Assembly (NCBI GenBank): GCA_947486785.1
Contig: CANKUU010000007.1
Location: 62,001 to 126,000, forward strand
Direction of reading: 5' to 3'
Source of the DNA: an uncultured Flavobacteriaceae bacterium
Lineage (GTDB): Bacteria > Bacteroidota > Bacteroidia > Flavobacteriales > Flavobacteriaceae
Length of the DNA stretch: 64,000 nt
The notes under the pieces were generated by a model. That model was not told the DNA's origin. It did not search any database and saw only the letters and a program-made list of their open reading frames with translations. Positions 46,107-56,351 of the stretch are shown here, piece by piece; the stretch's first letter is position 1, and each line of letters begins with the position of its first letter. Made by a program: the position numbers and the translations under genes.

Positions 46107-47069
46107 ATGAAAACAAAGATTTTAATTACAGTATTTTTATTATTTTATGTTTTGGGGTGTAATACAACGGATAAAATTGAAGATGAAATTTCAAAAATTA
46201 ATCTTACTGTAGAAGTAAGTCGTTTTGATCGTGAATTCGCAGAATCAAAAGTGACTAATTTGCCTCATTTAAAGAAAAAATATCCCTACTTATTTCCAAA
46301 GCAGTATCCAGATAGTATTTGGGAGGCTAAATTAAAAGATAGTATTCAGATAGAGTTGTTTGAAGAGGTAGGTAAAACTTTTCCTGTTTTTGATGCTGAA
46401 GCTCAAGATTTGAAACGGCTTTTTCAGCATATAAAATATTATTTTCCAGAATTTAAAGTGCCACGCGTTATAACATTAACTTCTGAGGTGGACTATAACA
46501 ATAGGGTTATTTTGGCAGACACTTTGTTACTTATAGGTCTTGATAATTACTTAGGTCCAGAGCATAAATTTTATGTTGATATTCAAAATTATATTGCCGC
46601 AGACCTAGATAAGAAGTACATCGTTAGCGATGTAGCCGAAGATTTTGCAACTACGGTGGTACCTAGGTTAAATGATCGAACGTTTCTCTCAAGTATTATC
46701 TATTTCGGTAAAATATTATACTTAAAAGATAGGTTAATGCCATCTTCATCAGATGAAATTAAAATTGGGTATTCTCAAGATCAACTAAATTGGGCAATAG
46801 CAAATGAGGAGCCAATATGGCGTAATTTTATTGAGAAAGAATATCTTTTTAGTACAGATAGAGATTTAACGCTTCGATTTGTTGAGCCTGCACCTTTTTC
46901 AAAGTTTGGGTTAATTTTTGACAATGAATCTCCAGGGCGTTTGGGGCAATATATTGGATGGCAAATTGTAAAGGCTTTTATGAGTAATAATGATATCACC
47001 TTACAACAGTTGCTAAATTTGAATGCAGAAGATATTTTTAAAAAATCAAGATTTAAACCTCGCAAATAA
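46107..47069 (+). CDS. gldB: gliding motility lipoprotein GldB
   Basis: 320 residues. Signal with lipobox FYVLGC (Cys18). RFDREFAESKV, LIGLDNYLGPEH and a C-terminal half with IIYFGKILYLKDRLMP and PGRLGQYIGWQIV match GldB, a lipoprotein required for gliding in Flavobacterium johnsoniae. gldC follows after one base. Confidence 0.9.
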   Translation: MKTKILITVFLLFYVLGCNTTDKIEDEISKINLTVEVSRFDREFAESKVTNLPHLKKKYPYLFPKQYPDSIWEAKLKDSIQIELFEEVGKTFPVFDAEAQDLKRLFQHIKYYFPEFKVPRVITLTSEVDYNNRVILADTLLLIGLDNYLGPEHKFYVDIQNYIAADLDKKYIVSDVAEDFATTVVPRLNDRTFLSSIIYFGKILYLKDRLMPSSSDEIKIGYSQDQLNWAIANEEPIWRNFIEKEYLFSTDRDLTLRFVEPAPFSKFGLIFDNESPGRLGQYIGWQIVKAFMSNNDITLQQLLNLNAEDIFKKSRFKPRK

Positions 47070-47070
47070 T

Positions 47071-47403
47071 ATGTCAAACTTACACACTTCAGAAATTAAG
47101 TTAACCGTCGGCCTTGATGAAAATCAAGTACCAGAAACCTTGCATTGGTCAGCGCAAGATGGAGGAGTAGAAAATGAACAGGCCAAGGCAATGCTATTAT
47201 CTGTTTGGGATAGTAACAATAAAGAGTCACTAAAAATTGATTTGTGGACAAAAGATATGCCTGTTGATGAAATGAAAATATTTTTTCATCAGACCCTAGT
47301 TTCGCTATCAGATACTTTTATGAAAGCAACTCAAGATGAGAAAATGACCGCTACAATGAAAGATTTTTGCTCTTATTTTGAAAAGAACTTAGGTTTAAAG
47401 TAG
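47071..47403 (+). CDS. gldC: gliding motility protein GldC
   Basis: 110 residues. Starts MSNLHTSEIKLTVGLDENQV with VPETLHWSAQDGG, matching GldC, a small cytoplasmic helper of gliding. It directly follows gldB, the usual pair. The ATG at 47071 is chosen; an earlier start inside gldB would add unrelated residues. Confidence 0.9.
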   Translation: MSNLHTSEIKLTVGLDENQVPETLHWSAQDGGVENEQAKAMLLSVWDSNNKESLKIDLWTKDMPVDEMKIFFHQTLVSLSDTFMKATQDEKMTATMKDFCSYFEKNLGLK

Positions 47404-47659
47404 TATTTCTAAAATTTTGTTAGTCTTGGCTAAATAAAAAATAAATTTGAAAGGGAGTAATTTATTATTTTTGTCAGATATTAAGTCAATTATGTTATTT
47501 TCAATAGCTTAGTTTGAAGCTACACAAAAAATAGGTTTAGCGTATTATGGTCTTTTATTGGTTTAATACGCCTGTTTTATTAACAATAATAGTTTTAATG
47601 CGATTGTAATTTATGAATATGTAACCGGTAGCGCTAAGTCGTTACAAAATTTTTTTAGC

Positions 47660-48037
47660 ATGCATAAGTCCCCCGTGCAAAAATTGATTTTTATATATAA
47701 TGCAGACTCAGGTTTTTTTAATACCATAGCCAATAGTTTTCATAAAATATTTAGACCAAGCACTTATAAATGTAGTCTTTGTAAATTAACCTATCGAATC
47801 TTCAAAGAAAGTTTCGAGTGGCAAATGTTTAGGAAACAATCTCACCTGAACATGCAATTTTTGCATAAAAATGATTTTGACAGCTCTTTTGTTTCTAAAT
47901 TTAATCATAGGTTTACGTTTCCCATTGTTTTAGTTGATACTGGTGATGAGTTTGAGGTATTTATAACGACAGAAGAATTAAATGAGCTAAAAAATTCAAA
48001 GGAACTTATCGAGTTAATTAAACAAAGAATAGGCTAA
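47660..48037 (+). CDS. conserved hypothetical protein with Cys-x-x-Cys
   Basis: 125 residues. IFIYNADSGFFNTIANSFHK and TYKCSLCKLTY form the N-terminal half; the CxxC could bind metal or be redox active. FPIVLVDTGDEFEVFITTEEL follows. I have seen this pattern in uncharacterised bacterial proteins but cannot name a function. Upstream TATTTTTG at 47466-47473 may be its promoter. Confidence 0.65.
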   Translation: MHKSPVQKLIFIYNADSGFFNTIANSFHKIFRPSTYKCSLCKLTYRIFKESFEWQMFRKQSHLNMQFLHKNDFDSSFVSKFNHRFTFPIVLVDTGDEFEVFITTEELNELKNSKELIELIKQRIG

Positions 48038-48085
48038 GTACTTTAGAAAAACTGCTTATTAAGAAGTTGTTTTTTTTTGTTTGCG

Positions 48086-48703
48086 CTATTTTTTACTAAT
48101 TTTAAAAAATTGATCATTAATTTGCTCGATAAACTTTAAAAGTTCATCTCGACCAAGAAACTTAGAAGACGAAGTTACAAAATGCTGCGGGGCTTCCTCC
48201 CAAATACCACTAGTTAAGGTGTTTAAATAATTAGCTACATTTTTAAGTATTACATTAGGCTTTAGTTTATCTGCCTTGGTAAATATGATGCAGAAAGGAA
48301 TCTCTTTCTCGCCCATCCATTGCATAAATTCTAAATCAATTTTTTGAGGCTCATGACGTACGTCTACTAAAATAAATGAACATACAAGCTGAGTGCGTTG
48401 TTCAAAATAGTTGGTAATATATTTTTGAAATGTATGTTTCTCTTTTTTAGAGACACGAGCAAAGCCATAGCCCGGTAAATCTACAAGAAACCAATTGTCG
48501 TTTACTCGAAAATGGTTTATAAGCTGTGTTTTTCCTGGTCTTCCTGAAGTTTTTGCTAGGTGTTTACGATCCATCAACATGTTAATTAATGAAGATTTTC
48601 CTACATTAGATCGTCCAATAAAAGCATATTCTGGTAGTGGTTCAGTAGGGCATTTAGCGACCTCTGAATTGCTCATTACGAAGGTAGCAGATTTGATTTT
48701 CAC
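48086..48703 (-). CDS. engB: ribosome biogenesis GTPase EngB (YsxC/YihA)
   Basis: 205 residues. G1 GRSNVGKSSLIN, G3 DLPGYGFA, G4 FTKADKL. Members assist assembly of the large ribosomal subunit. It is 81 bases downstream of the alpha/beta hydrolase gene on the same strand. Confidence 0.95.
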   Translation of the reverse strand: MKIKSATFVMSNSEVAKCPTEPLPEYAFIGRSNVGKSSLINMLMDRKHLAKTSGRPGKTQLINHFRVNDNWFLVDLPGYGFARVSKKEKHTFQKYITNYFEQRTQLVCSFILVDVRHEPQKIDLEFMQWMGEKEIPFCIIFTKADKLKPNVILKNVANYLNTLTSGIWEEAPQHFVTSSSKFLGRDELLKFIEQINDQFFKISKK

Positions 48704-48784
48704 GGGTAAAATTTTAAAAACAGAAAAAGAGTATTATTTGAAGATTTCGACTAAAGCATATTACAATTTAACTCAATTGCAAAG

Positions 48785-49561
48785 TTATTTCTCGCCTAAA
48801 TAGCCTCGTTTTATAAACCAAGCGTCAAGAATTTCATTAAATTTACTAGGATGTTCCATCATGGGGGCATGACCACATTCTTTAATCCAAAATAAATCTG
48901 AATCAGGTAATAATTCATCAAAAAGTACAGCAACATCAGGTGGTGTTACATTATCATTTTCACCCCAAATGATGCAAGTTGGTGTTCGCATTTTTGGCAG
49001 ATCTTGAGCCATATTATGTCTTATTGCACTCTTTGCGATAGCAAGGGTTTTAACTAATTTAACCCGATCATTTACGGTAGCAAAAACTTCATCTACAATT
49101 TCTTTAGTCGCAACAGCAGGGTTGTAAAAAACGTCTTGTGCTTTCTTTTTTATAAACTCGTAATCGCCCCGTTTTGGATATCCATCACCCATAGCACTTT
49201 CATACAGTCCAGAACTACCAGTAATTACTAAGGCTCTAACTTTTTTTGGATACATTTTTGAGTGTAGCAGTCCAATATGTCCACCTAAAGAATTACCTAA
49301 AAGAATGACATCATCTAAACCTTTAAATTCAATGAATTTTTTTAAAAATTTAGCAAATTGCTTTACGTTGGTCTTCAACATCGGCATATCGTAAATGGGT
49401 AATTCTGGAATAAGAATTTTATATCCCTTCTTTGGAAAATAGTCCGTTACCCCTTGAAAGTTACTCAAACCTCCCATAAGACCATGTAAAATGATTACAG
49501 GAGTACCTTCACCCACTTCTATATACTTGAATTTACCCTCGGAGATTAAGTTTTCTTTCAT
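48785..49561 (-). CDS. alpha/beta hydrolase
   Basis: 258 residues. Oxyanion HGLMGG near residue 25, nucleophile serine in GNSLGGH, and catalytic His near the end in CGHAPMMEHPSKF. Substrate unknown. Its promoter points away from the cell-wall cluster. Confidence 0.9.
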   Translation of the reverse strand: MKENLISEGKFKYIEVGEGTPVIILHGLMGGLSNFQGVTDYFPKKGYKILIPELPIYDMPMLKTNVKQFAKFLKKFIEFKGLDDVILLGNSLGGHIGLLHSKMYPKKVRALVITGSSGLYESAMGDGYPKRGDYEFIKKKAQDVFYNPAVATKEIVDEVFATVNDRVKLVKTLAIAKSAIRHNMAQDLPKMRTPTCIIWGENDNVTPPDVAVLFDELLPDSDLFWIKECGHAPMMEHPSKFNEILDAWFIKRGYLGEK

Positions 49562-49584
49562 TAAAGTTTCTTCATTATCATAAA

Positions 49585-49614
49585 CAAATATAGGTATTTA
49601 GCTCGTTAAACAAC
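49585..49614 (-). promoter_or_regulatory. promoter of the alpha/beta hydrolase-engB genes
   Basis: On the minus strand TATATTTG (49592-49585) is a perfect -7 box, with GTTG 18 bases upstream. Confidence 0.5.
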
Positions 49615-49879
49615 ATTCAAGTTTATTAAAGCTTTAAAGTTTCTGTTTTAATTAGCTCAAGGGTGGGTATTTAAGTCTAAATGTGTTAACAAAGTTTAGC
49701 AAAAAAATAAAATTTATCACTAAATAAATGTAAGAATGCAACCTTTTAAAAGTAAGTTTTATTTACTCTAAAAAGATCTTAAATTTTAATATTTTTTTCA
49801 AAATTGAAGGTTGGCAAGTTTGTTTTTTTTGTTCAAAAAAGTGTATTTCATCTAATAAATGGGAGTTTTTATTAACAAA

Positions 49880-49923
49880 GTGGTAATTTGTGGTAAATAG
49901 TGGTAATAAAATATATATATTTG
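49880..49923 (+). promoter_or_regulatory. MraZ boxes and promoter of the cell-wall cluster
   Basis: GTGGTAA occurs three times with exact 10-bp spacing (49880, 49890, 49900), so all copies lie on the same face of the helix. MraZ is known to bind short direct repeats spaced 10 bp upstream of its own operon. TATATTTG (49916-49923) is a perfect -7 box just after them. The rest of 49562-49952 is AT-rich with nothing else recognised. Confidence 0.8.
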
Positions 49924-49952
49924 AGTTATTATAGCAATAATCAGATATTTAA

Positions 49953-50423
49953 GTGGTCAATTTCATTGGAACATACGATTGTAAAGCCGATGCCAAAGGT
50001 AGGGTAATGATGCCAGTTGCGCTAAAGAATCAGATGCTTCCAATTTTAAAAGATCAATTTGTTATTAAAAGATCTGTTTTTCAGCCTTGTTTGGAATTAT
50101 ATCCAATGAAGGAATGGAATTTACTAATGGAGAAGGTCAACAAGAAGAATCGATTTAAAAAAAAGAATAACGATTTTATTCGCAGATTTCAGGCTGGTCT
50201 TAAGGTGGTGGAGATTGATAGTACGGGTCGATTGTTAATTCCAAAGACGCTTGTTGATGTTGCTGGAATTACCAAAGAGGTGGTATTAAGTTCTGCAATC
50301 AACATTATTGAAATTTGGGATAAGGATAATTACGAAAAAGTGATTGATGAAACTGCAGAAGATTTTGCAGCGTTGGTTGAAGAAGTAATGGGTGAAGAAG
50401 ATGAAGATGTCGATATATCATAA
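49953..50423 (+). CDS. mraZ: MraZ transcriptional regulator
   Basis: 156 residues, GTG start. Two SpoVT/AbrB-like repeats: GTYDCKADAKGRVMMP and VVEIDSTGRLLIP. It represses the operon it heads in E. coli by binding the repeats upstream. It overlaps the start of rsmH. Confidence 0.94.
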   Translation: MVNFIGTYDCKADAKGRVMMPVALKNQMLPILKDQFVIKRSVFQPCLELYPMKEWNLLMEKVNKKNRFKKKNNDFIRRFQAGLKVVEIDSTGRLLIPKTLVDVAGITKEVVLSSAINIIEIWDKDNYEKVIDETAEDFAALVEEVMGEEDEDVDIS

Positions 50424-51306
50424 TCCTGTATTGTTAAAAGAGTCTGTAGACGCACTTAATATTAAAGAAGATGGCGTTTATGTAGACGTTACATTCGGTG
50501 GAGGAGGTCACTCGAAAGAAATTCTTAATCGCTTAGGTGATAATGGTAAATTATTTGCTTTCGATCAAGATGAAGATGCTCTAGAAAATGATTTGAACGA
50601 TGAACGATTTACGTTGATAAATGAGAATTTTAGATACCTGAAGCAGTTTTTGAAGTTCTATGGTGTACGAAATGTAGACGGAATATTAGCAGATTTTGGT
50701 GTTTCATCGCATCAGTTTGATATAGCAGAGCGTGGTTTTTCAACCCGTTTTGACGCAGAGCTAGATATGAGAATGAGCAAGAAGAATACGGTGTCGGCTA
50801 ACGAGGTTGTAAACAAGTACTCTTTCGAAGATCTTAGAAATGTGTTGTTCAAATTTGGTGATTTACGAAATGCAAATGCTATAGCTAAGGCGATTGTTGC
50901 TGAAAGAGAAATAGCACCAATTAAGAGTGGTGATATGCTTAAGCTGGTTTTAAAGCCATTTTTGCCCAAGTCAAAAGAACATAAGATTTTAGCTCAAATA
51001 TATCAAGCGATACGTATTGAGGTGAATCAAGAGATTGCAGCCTTGGAGGAATTTTTAACCCAAACGCCCGATTTACTCCTTAAAGGAGGTCGATTAAGTG
51101 CTATAAGTTACCACTCTTTAGAAGATCGTTTGGTGAAAAGATATATTAGAGCGGGTAAGTTTGAGGGTGAGCCCGACAAAGATTTCTACGGAAATATTAA
51201 TGTTCCGTTTAAAAAAATTGGCGGGTTAATTGTTCCTTCTGAACAAGAAATTTATTTGAATAATAGAGCGCGAAGTGCCAAGTTGAGAATTGCTGAACGC
51301 CTTTAG
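50407..51306 (+). CDS. rsmH: 16S rRNA (cytosine-1402)-N4 methyltransferase
   Basis: 299 residues from the ATG at 50407. YHNPVLLKESVDAL, VDVTFGGGGHSKEIL (SAM loop) and ISYHSLEDRLVKR are diagnostic. Starts at 50392 or 50401 are also possible. It modifies the ribosomal decoding site and is in the cell-wall operon in most bacteria. Confidence 0.95.
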   Translation: MSIYHNPVLLKESVDALNIKEDGVYVDVTFGGGGHSKEILNRLGDNGKLFAFDQDEDALENDLNDERFTLINENFRYLKQFLKFYGVRNVDGILADFGVSSHQFDIAERGFSTRFDAELDMRMSKKNTVSANEVVNKYSFEDLRNVLFKFGDLRNANAIAKAIVAEREIAPIKSGDMLKLVLKPFLPKSKEHKILAQIYQAIRIEVNQEIAALEEFLTQTPDLLLKGGRLSAISYHSLEDRLVKRYIRAGKFEGEPDKDFYGNINVPFKKIGGLIVPSEQEIYLNNRARSAKLRIAERL

Positions 51307-51323
51307 AATTAAATAATTAAGAA

Positions 51324-51647
51324 ATGAAAAAAGGACTGTTAGATATTTTAAAAGGAAAATTTCTGGTAAGTAACGATGCGCCTAAAAACTGGCTCTTTAT
51401 CATTTTTGTATCGTTTTTAGCCGCTGTTATGATTGGTAGCTCTCATAGTGCAGATAAAAAAGTACATCAAATTGCAGCATTAAATGAAGAGGTTAAAGAG
51501 TTAAGGAATCAATTTTTAGATGGGCGTACTGAGGTTCAACAATTGCGTTTAGAATCTAAAATAGCAAAGGTTCTCTCTAAAAATGAAATATACCCATCTG
51601 AGGTTCCGCCAAGAAAAATAAAAGTAAAAACTAGTAAAATAGAGTAG
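51324..51647 (+). CDS. ftsL: FtsL-like division protein
   Basis: 107 residues: short basic start, one membrane helix (WLFIIFVSFLAAVMIGSSHS) and a coiled coil (ALNEEVKELRNQFLDGRTEV). Placed between rsmH and ftsI as FtsL is. It bridges division proteins in the periplasm. Identity rests on position and shape. Confidence 0.85.
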   Translation: MKKGLLDILKGKFLVSNDAPKNWLFIIFVSFLAAVMIGSSHSADKKVHQIAALNEEVKELRNQFLDGRTEVQQLRLESKIAKVLSKNEIYPSEVPPRKIKVKTSKIE

Positions 51648-53653
51648 TGGTAGATAAAGATAAAAACATATTAACACGTTTGTACTTTGTTGCAGGAGGT
51701 CTATTTATATTCGCTTGCGCCGTGCTTTTTAAGTTGGTTAGCATTCAATTCGTTGAGGGCTCTAAATATAAGCAACTTGCTCAACAACGAACTTCAAAAA
51801 TGTTTACCATTGCCCCTAACCGGGGTAATTTAATATCTGATGATGGTAGTTTATTGGCAACTTCGGTTTCTCGCTATACCATTCGCTTTGATGCCGTAAC
51901 TGTAAAATCACAAGATTTTAATGCTAATGTTAAACCCTTGTCTAAAGCACTTTCAGATCTATTAGGAAAGTCATCTTCTTATTACCAGCAAGTACTTCGC
52001 AAGGCAAGAGCAAACAAGAATAGATATGCACTTATTGCAAGAAATTTAGACTATTCTGAGTATGTGAAAGTAAAAACCTTTCCCTTGTTTAATAAAGGGC
52101 CTTACAAAGGGGGTTTAATAATAGAGCAGAAAACGGTTCGCGAGCATCCCTTAGGTAAAATAGCAGAACGTAGCGTAGGGTATGAAAATATTGATGAGAA
52201 CGGATACTATAGTGGTGTTGGATTAGAGCGTGCTTACGGTGAATTTTTAAGAGGGGTTGAAGGTAAAAGATTAAAGCAGAAAATAGCGAAAGGACAATGG
52301 AAGCCCATTGGCTGGGATAATATTGTAGAGCCGAAAGATGGGTATGACTTAATTTCAACCATTGATATCAATATTCAAGATATAGCGCATCATGCACTGT
52401 TAAGACAACTAGAGAAGTATAAGGCAGATCATGGATGCGTTATAGTGATGGAGACCGAAACAGGCGAAGTTAGAGCCATTTCTAACCTTGGTATTACCAA
52501 ACAAGGTAAGTATTACGAGCGTTTAAATTATGCGATAGGCGAATCTCATGAGCCAGGGTCTACTTTTAAACTAATGAATATGGTAGCTGCTCTAGAGGAC
52601 AAAATTGTTGATACAAGTACGGTAAAGGATACTGGAAAAGGGTATTGGAAAATATATAATCATCGGGTTAAAGATTCTAAAAATGGCGGATACGGTAAAA
52701 TTTCAATGGCAAAGGCGTTTGAAGTTTCTTCGAATACGGCTTTTGCTCAAATGATTCATGATGGGTATAAAGAGCACCCTTCTAAGTATGTGAATCGTTT
52801 GGTAAGTATGAATTTAAACGAAGAAATAGGTCTTCCTATAAAAGGTGAAGGCAAACCTATTATTCGCTTCCCTGGTGATAAAGGGTGGTCTGGTTTGTCA
52901 TTGGCTCAAATGGCTTATGGCTATGAAGTCTCATTAACACCGCTGCAAACGCTAACTTTTTATAATGCAATTGCCAATGACGGGGTTATGGTAAAACCAA
53001 GGTTTATTAAAGAGGTTAAAGAGTGGGACAAAACCATTGAAAAATTTGACAAAGAAATTATTAATCCAGCAATATGTTCAAAAGAGACTGCAAGGCAAGT
53101 GCGGCAACTCTTGAAGAATGTAGTAGAGAAAAAGCATGGTACGGGTCACCGTTTGTATTCGCCAAACTTTTCAATGGCGGGCAAAACCGGTACTGCTCAA
53201 AAGAATTATGTGAGTAAAGATCCTGATAAGCTAAAGTATATATCTACTTTTTCAGGCTATTTTCCTGCTGATAATCCAAAATACTCTTGCATTGTAGTAA
53301 TTCATGAGCCAGACAAAAGTGTTGGGTATTATGGTGCCGATGTGTCTGGGCCAGTTTTTAAATCAATTGCTCAAAAAGTTTTTGCAACATCACCTTTAAT
53401 TGAAGAAGTTGATAGTTTTTTAGAGGGTAGTAAAAAGTCTGACACCTCTTATCAGCGCTATTATGTAGAGGCTCAAAAAAAGTATAATAAAGTGCCAAAT
53501 GTTGAAGGTATGAGTGGTATGGATGCGATATCAATATTAGAAAATTTAGGGCTTAAAGTTGAAATTAACGGTAACGGAAGAGTTATAAAACAGTCTGTGG
53601 CTCAGGGTGAAGATATCAATAAAACAAAAAAAATAGTACTGGATCTTTCATGA
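51647..53653 (+). CDS. ftsI: division-specific penicillin-binding protein with PASTA domain
   Basis: 668 residues, GTG start overlapping the previous stop by one base. One N-terminal membrane helix (LYFVAGGLFIFACAVLFKLV); transpeptidase motifs SxxK at Ser305 (GSTFK), SxN at 361-363 and KTG at 513-515. A C-terminal PASTA domain (VPNVEGMSGMDAISILENLG) binds peptidoglycan or muropeptide. It crosslinks septal peptidoglycan. Confidence 0.94.
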   Translation: MVDKDKNILTRLYFVAGGLFIFACAVLFKLVSIQFVEGSKYKQLAQQRTSKMFTIAPNRGNLISDDGSLLATSVSRYTIRFDAVTVKSQDFNANVKPLSKALSDLLGKSSSYYQQVLRKARANKNRYALIARNLDYSEYVKVKTFPLFNKGPYKGGLIIEQKTVREHPLGKIAERSVGYENIDENGYYSGVGLERAYGEFLRGVEGKRLKQKIAKGQWKPIGWDNIVEPKDGYDLISTIDINIQDIAHHALLRQLEKYKADHGCVIVMETETGEVRAISNLGITKQGKYYERLNYAIGESHEPGSTFKLMNMVAALEDKIVDTSTVKDTGKGYWKIYNHRVKDSKNGGYGKISMAKAFEVSSNTAFAQMIHDGYKEHPSKYVNRLVSMNLNEEIGLPIKGEGKPIIRFPGDKGWSGLSLAQMAYGYEVSLTPLQTLTFYNAIANDGVMVKPRFIKEVKEWDKTIEKFDKEIINPAICSKETARQVRQLLKNVVEKKHGTGHRLYSPNFSMAGKTGTAQKNYVSKDPDKLKYISTFSGYFPADNPKYSCIVVIHEPDKSVGYYGADVSGPVFKSIAQKVFATSPLIEEVDSFLEGSKKSDTSYQRYYVEAQKKYNKVPNVEGMSGMDAISILENLGLKVEINGNGRVIKQSVAQGEDINKTKKIVLDLS

Positions 53654-55113
53654 AGTTATTAAAAGACATTTTGTATGGTATTAGTCTTCGTGTAGTTAAA
53701 GGTTCTACCGATGTAATGGTGAATGCCATTAATTTTGATTCGCGACAACTAGATGCGGATGGTGTTTTTGTTGCTATTCGTGGTACAATAACCGATGGTC
53801 ATAACTATATTGAAAAAGCTATTCATTTGGGTGTTAAGGTTGTGGTTTGCGAGGAGCTCCCAAAGCAACTGATAGATGAAATTACATACGTTGAAGTTGA
53901 TAATGCAAATAGTGCGTTAGCAATTATGGCATCAAACTTTTATGATAATCCTTCTAAGAATTTAAAGTTGATCGGTATTACGGGCACCAACGGCAAAACC
54001 ACCATTAGTAGCTTGCTATATCAGCTGTTTAAAAAAGCTGGCTTTAAGGTTGGTTTAATCTCAACGATTAAGATTATGGTTGATGTTGAAGAGTATCCAA
54101 CGCGCCACACCACGCCAGATGCACTAATTATAAATCAATTTTTAAATAAAATGAATAAAGCAGGGGTTGAATTCTGTTTTATGGAGGTAAGCTCTCATGG
54201 CATTCATCAAAAAAGAATAGAGGGATTGGTTTTTGAAGGGGCTATTTTTTCAAATCTGTCGCATGATCATTTAGATTATCATAACTCTTTTGCTGAGTAT
54301 CGCGATACCAAAAAAGTACTTTTTGATACTTTGGGTAAAAAGGCATTTGCCCTTGTTAATATTGATGATAAAAATGGCATGGTGATGCTTCAAAACAGTA
54401 AAGCAAGAAAGTATAGTTATGCCTTAAAAAGCTATGCCGATTATAGAGCTCAAATTTTAGAAAATCAGTTCGATGGTCAATTACTGAAAATTAATAATCA
54501 TGAGTTATGGTCAAAACTAATAGGAGGGTTTAATGCTTACAATATGCTTGCGATTTACGCAACTGCAGATTTATTAGGTTTAGAGAAACTTGAAATATTG
54601 CGCTTGTTAAGTGAGTTAGAGAATGTGGATGGTAGGTTTCAATATTACATTTCTAAAGGTAAAATTACTGCTATAGTTGATTATGCTCACACACCTGATG
54701 CGCTTAAAAATGTATTACGTACCATTAACTCTTTAAGAACTGGAAATGAGCGTGTTATTACGGTTGTAGGTTGTGGAGGCGATAGAGATGCCTCTAAGCG
54801 ACCCATTATGGGAGATATTGCCTCGGAAATGAGTAGCAAAGTTATATTTACTTCCGACAATCCTAGATCAGAATCTCCTGCCCTCATCATTGAAGAAATG
54901 GAGAGTGGTGTAGCGCCACAGAATATAAGAAAGATTGTGTCTATAGAGAATAGAAAACAAGCCATAAATGCGGCCTGCCAAATGGCTTCAGCTAACGACA
55001 TCATTCTCGTTGCTGGTAAAGGTCATGAAACTTATCAAGAAACCAATGGTGAGCGAATCGATTTTGATGATTTTAAAATAGTTACGGGTTTTTTAAAACG
55101 CCTTGATAAATAA
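53650..55113 (+). CDS. murE: UDP-MurNAc-L-Ala-D-Glu ligase (third residue)
   Basis: 487 residues. ATP loop ITGTNGKTTI, and DNPRSESP near residue 400, the motif that selects meso-diaminopimelate rather than lysine. It overlaps ftsI by 4 bases. Confidence 0.95.
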   Translation: MKLLKDILYGISLRVVKGSTDVMVNAINFDSRQLDADGVFVAIRGTITDGHNYIEKAIHLGVKVVVCEELPKQLIDEITYVEVDNANSALAIMASNFYDNPSKNLKLIGITGTNGKTTISSLLYQLFKKAGFKVGLISTIKIMVDVEEYPTRHTTPDALIINQFLNKMNKAGVEFCFMEVSSHGIHQKRIEGLVFEGAIFSNLSHDHLDYHNSFAEYRDTKKVLFDTLGKKAFALVNIDDKNGMVMLQNSKARKYSYALKSYADYRAQILENQFDGQLLKINNHELWSKLIGGFNAYNMLAIYATADLLGLEKLEILRLLSELENVDGRFQYYISKGKITAIVDYAHTPDALKNVLRTINSLRTGNERVITVVGCGGDRDASKRPIMGDIASEMSSKVIFTSDNPRSESPALIIEEMESGVAPQNIRKIVSIENRKQAINAACQMASANDIILVAGKGHETYQETNGERIDFDDFKIVTGFLKRLDK

Positions 55114-55129
55114 AAGTAAAAAATAGAAA

Positions 55130-56350
55130 ATGCTCTATTACCTATTTGAATATTTAGAAAAACAGTACCAAGTACCTGGGGCTAGTCTGTTTCAGTATAC
55201 AACCTTTCGCGCGGGTATGGCGATCTTGTTCTCACTTATTATCGCTACTGTTTATGGTAAACGCATTATCCTCTTTTTGCAAAAAAAGCAGATAGGCGAA
55301 ACCGTTAGAGACCTTGGTCTTGATGGTCAAAAGCAGAAAGCTGGTACGCCTACCATGGGAGGCTTAATAATTATTCTGGCAATGCTTATACCTGTGTTGC
55401 TTTTTGCAAAGTTAAATAACATATATATCTTATTATTAATAGTAACAACCCTTTGGATGGGGGTAATCGGCTTTCTTGATGATTATATCAAAGTATTTAA
55501 AAAAGATAAAGAAGGCTTAAAAGGTAGGTTTAAAGTCTTGGGGCAAGTAGGGCTCGGTTTAATTGTTGGCGTTACATTATATTTTCATCCAGATGTAACG
55601 ATGCGAGAGCACACAAAATCTATAATAACCGAACAGTATACCGTAGAAGAGGTGCGCGGGCAAGACCTAAAATCTACTATGACCACAGTTCCTTTTTTTA
55701 AGAACAATGAGTTAGACTACAGCACTTTTATTTCCTGGGCGGGGCCTGGGGCCGAAAAGTTTGCATATCTAATTTTTATACCCATTATAATTTTGATTGT
55801 AAGCGGTGTTTCAAATGGCGCAAACCTAACCGATGGTATAGATGGGCTGGCCGGAGGTATCTCTGCAATTATTGTTTTTACTCTAGGAATATTTGCTTTG
55901 GTTTCAGGTAATATTTTCTTGTCCGAATATTTAGATGTCATGTACATATCTGGTTCAGGTGAACTTTTGGTTTTTATTACTGCTTTTGTAGGTGCTCTAG
56001 TTGGTTTTTTATGGTATAATGCTTTTCCTGCTCAGGTTTTTATGGGTGATACTGGAAGTTTAACTATCGGAGGCATTATAGCTGTTATTGCCATAATCTT
56101 AAGAAAGGAATTGCTTATTCCGGTACTATGCGGAATTTTCTTTGCAGAGTCAATTTCTGTTATGCTACAAGTAGGCTATTTTAAATTTACAAAAAAGAAA
56201 TATGGTGAAGGAAGGCGTATTTTTTTAATGGCGCCGCTGCATCACCATTATCAAAAAAAAGGATATCACGAAAGTAAGATTGTAACTCGTTTTTGGATTG
56301 TAGGTATAATGCTAGCAATTATAACCGTAGTCACCTTAAAAATACGCTAA
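55130..56350 (+). CDS. mraY: phospho-MurNAc-pentapeptide translocase
   Basis: 406 residues, multiple membrane helices. Catalytic [20 protein letters not shown] and [12 protein letters not shown]. An insert of about 40 residues (about 150-200) makes it longer than E. coli MraY, as in other Bacteroidota. It makes lipid I. murF is not present next to it. Confidence 0.95.
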   Translation: MLYYLFEYLEKQYQVPGASLFQYTTFRAGMAILFSLIIATVYGKRIILFLQKKQIGETVRDLGLDGQKQKAGTPTMGGLIIILAMLIPVLLFAKLNNIYILLLIVTTLWMGVIGFLDDYIKVFKKDKEGLKGRFKVLGQVGLGLIVGVTLYFHPDVTMREHTKSIITEQYTVEEVRGQDLKSTMTTVPFFKNNELDYSTFISWAGPGAEKFAYLIFIPIIILIVSGVSNGANLTDGIDGLAGGISAIIVFTLGIFALVSGNIFLSEYLDVMYISGSGELLVFITAFVGALVGFLWYNAFPAQVFMGDTGSLTIGGIIAVIAIILRKELLIPVLCGIFFAESISVMLQVGYFKFTKKKYGEGRRIFLMAPLHHHYQKKGYHESKIVTRFWIVGIMLAIITVVTLKIR

Positions 56351-56351
56351 A

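Noticed and set aside
48495-48803. Plus-strand frame of 102 codons
   Set aside because: It lies antisense to engB, which has all GTPase motifs.
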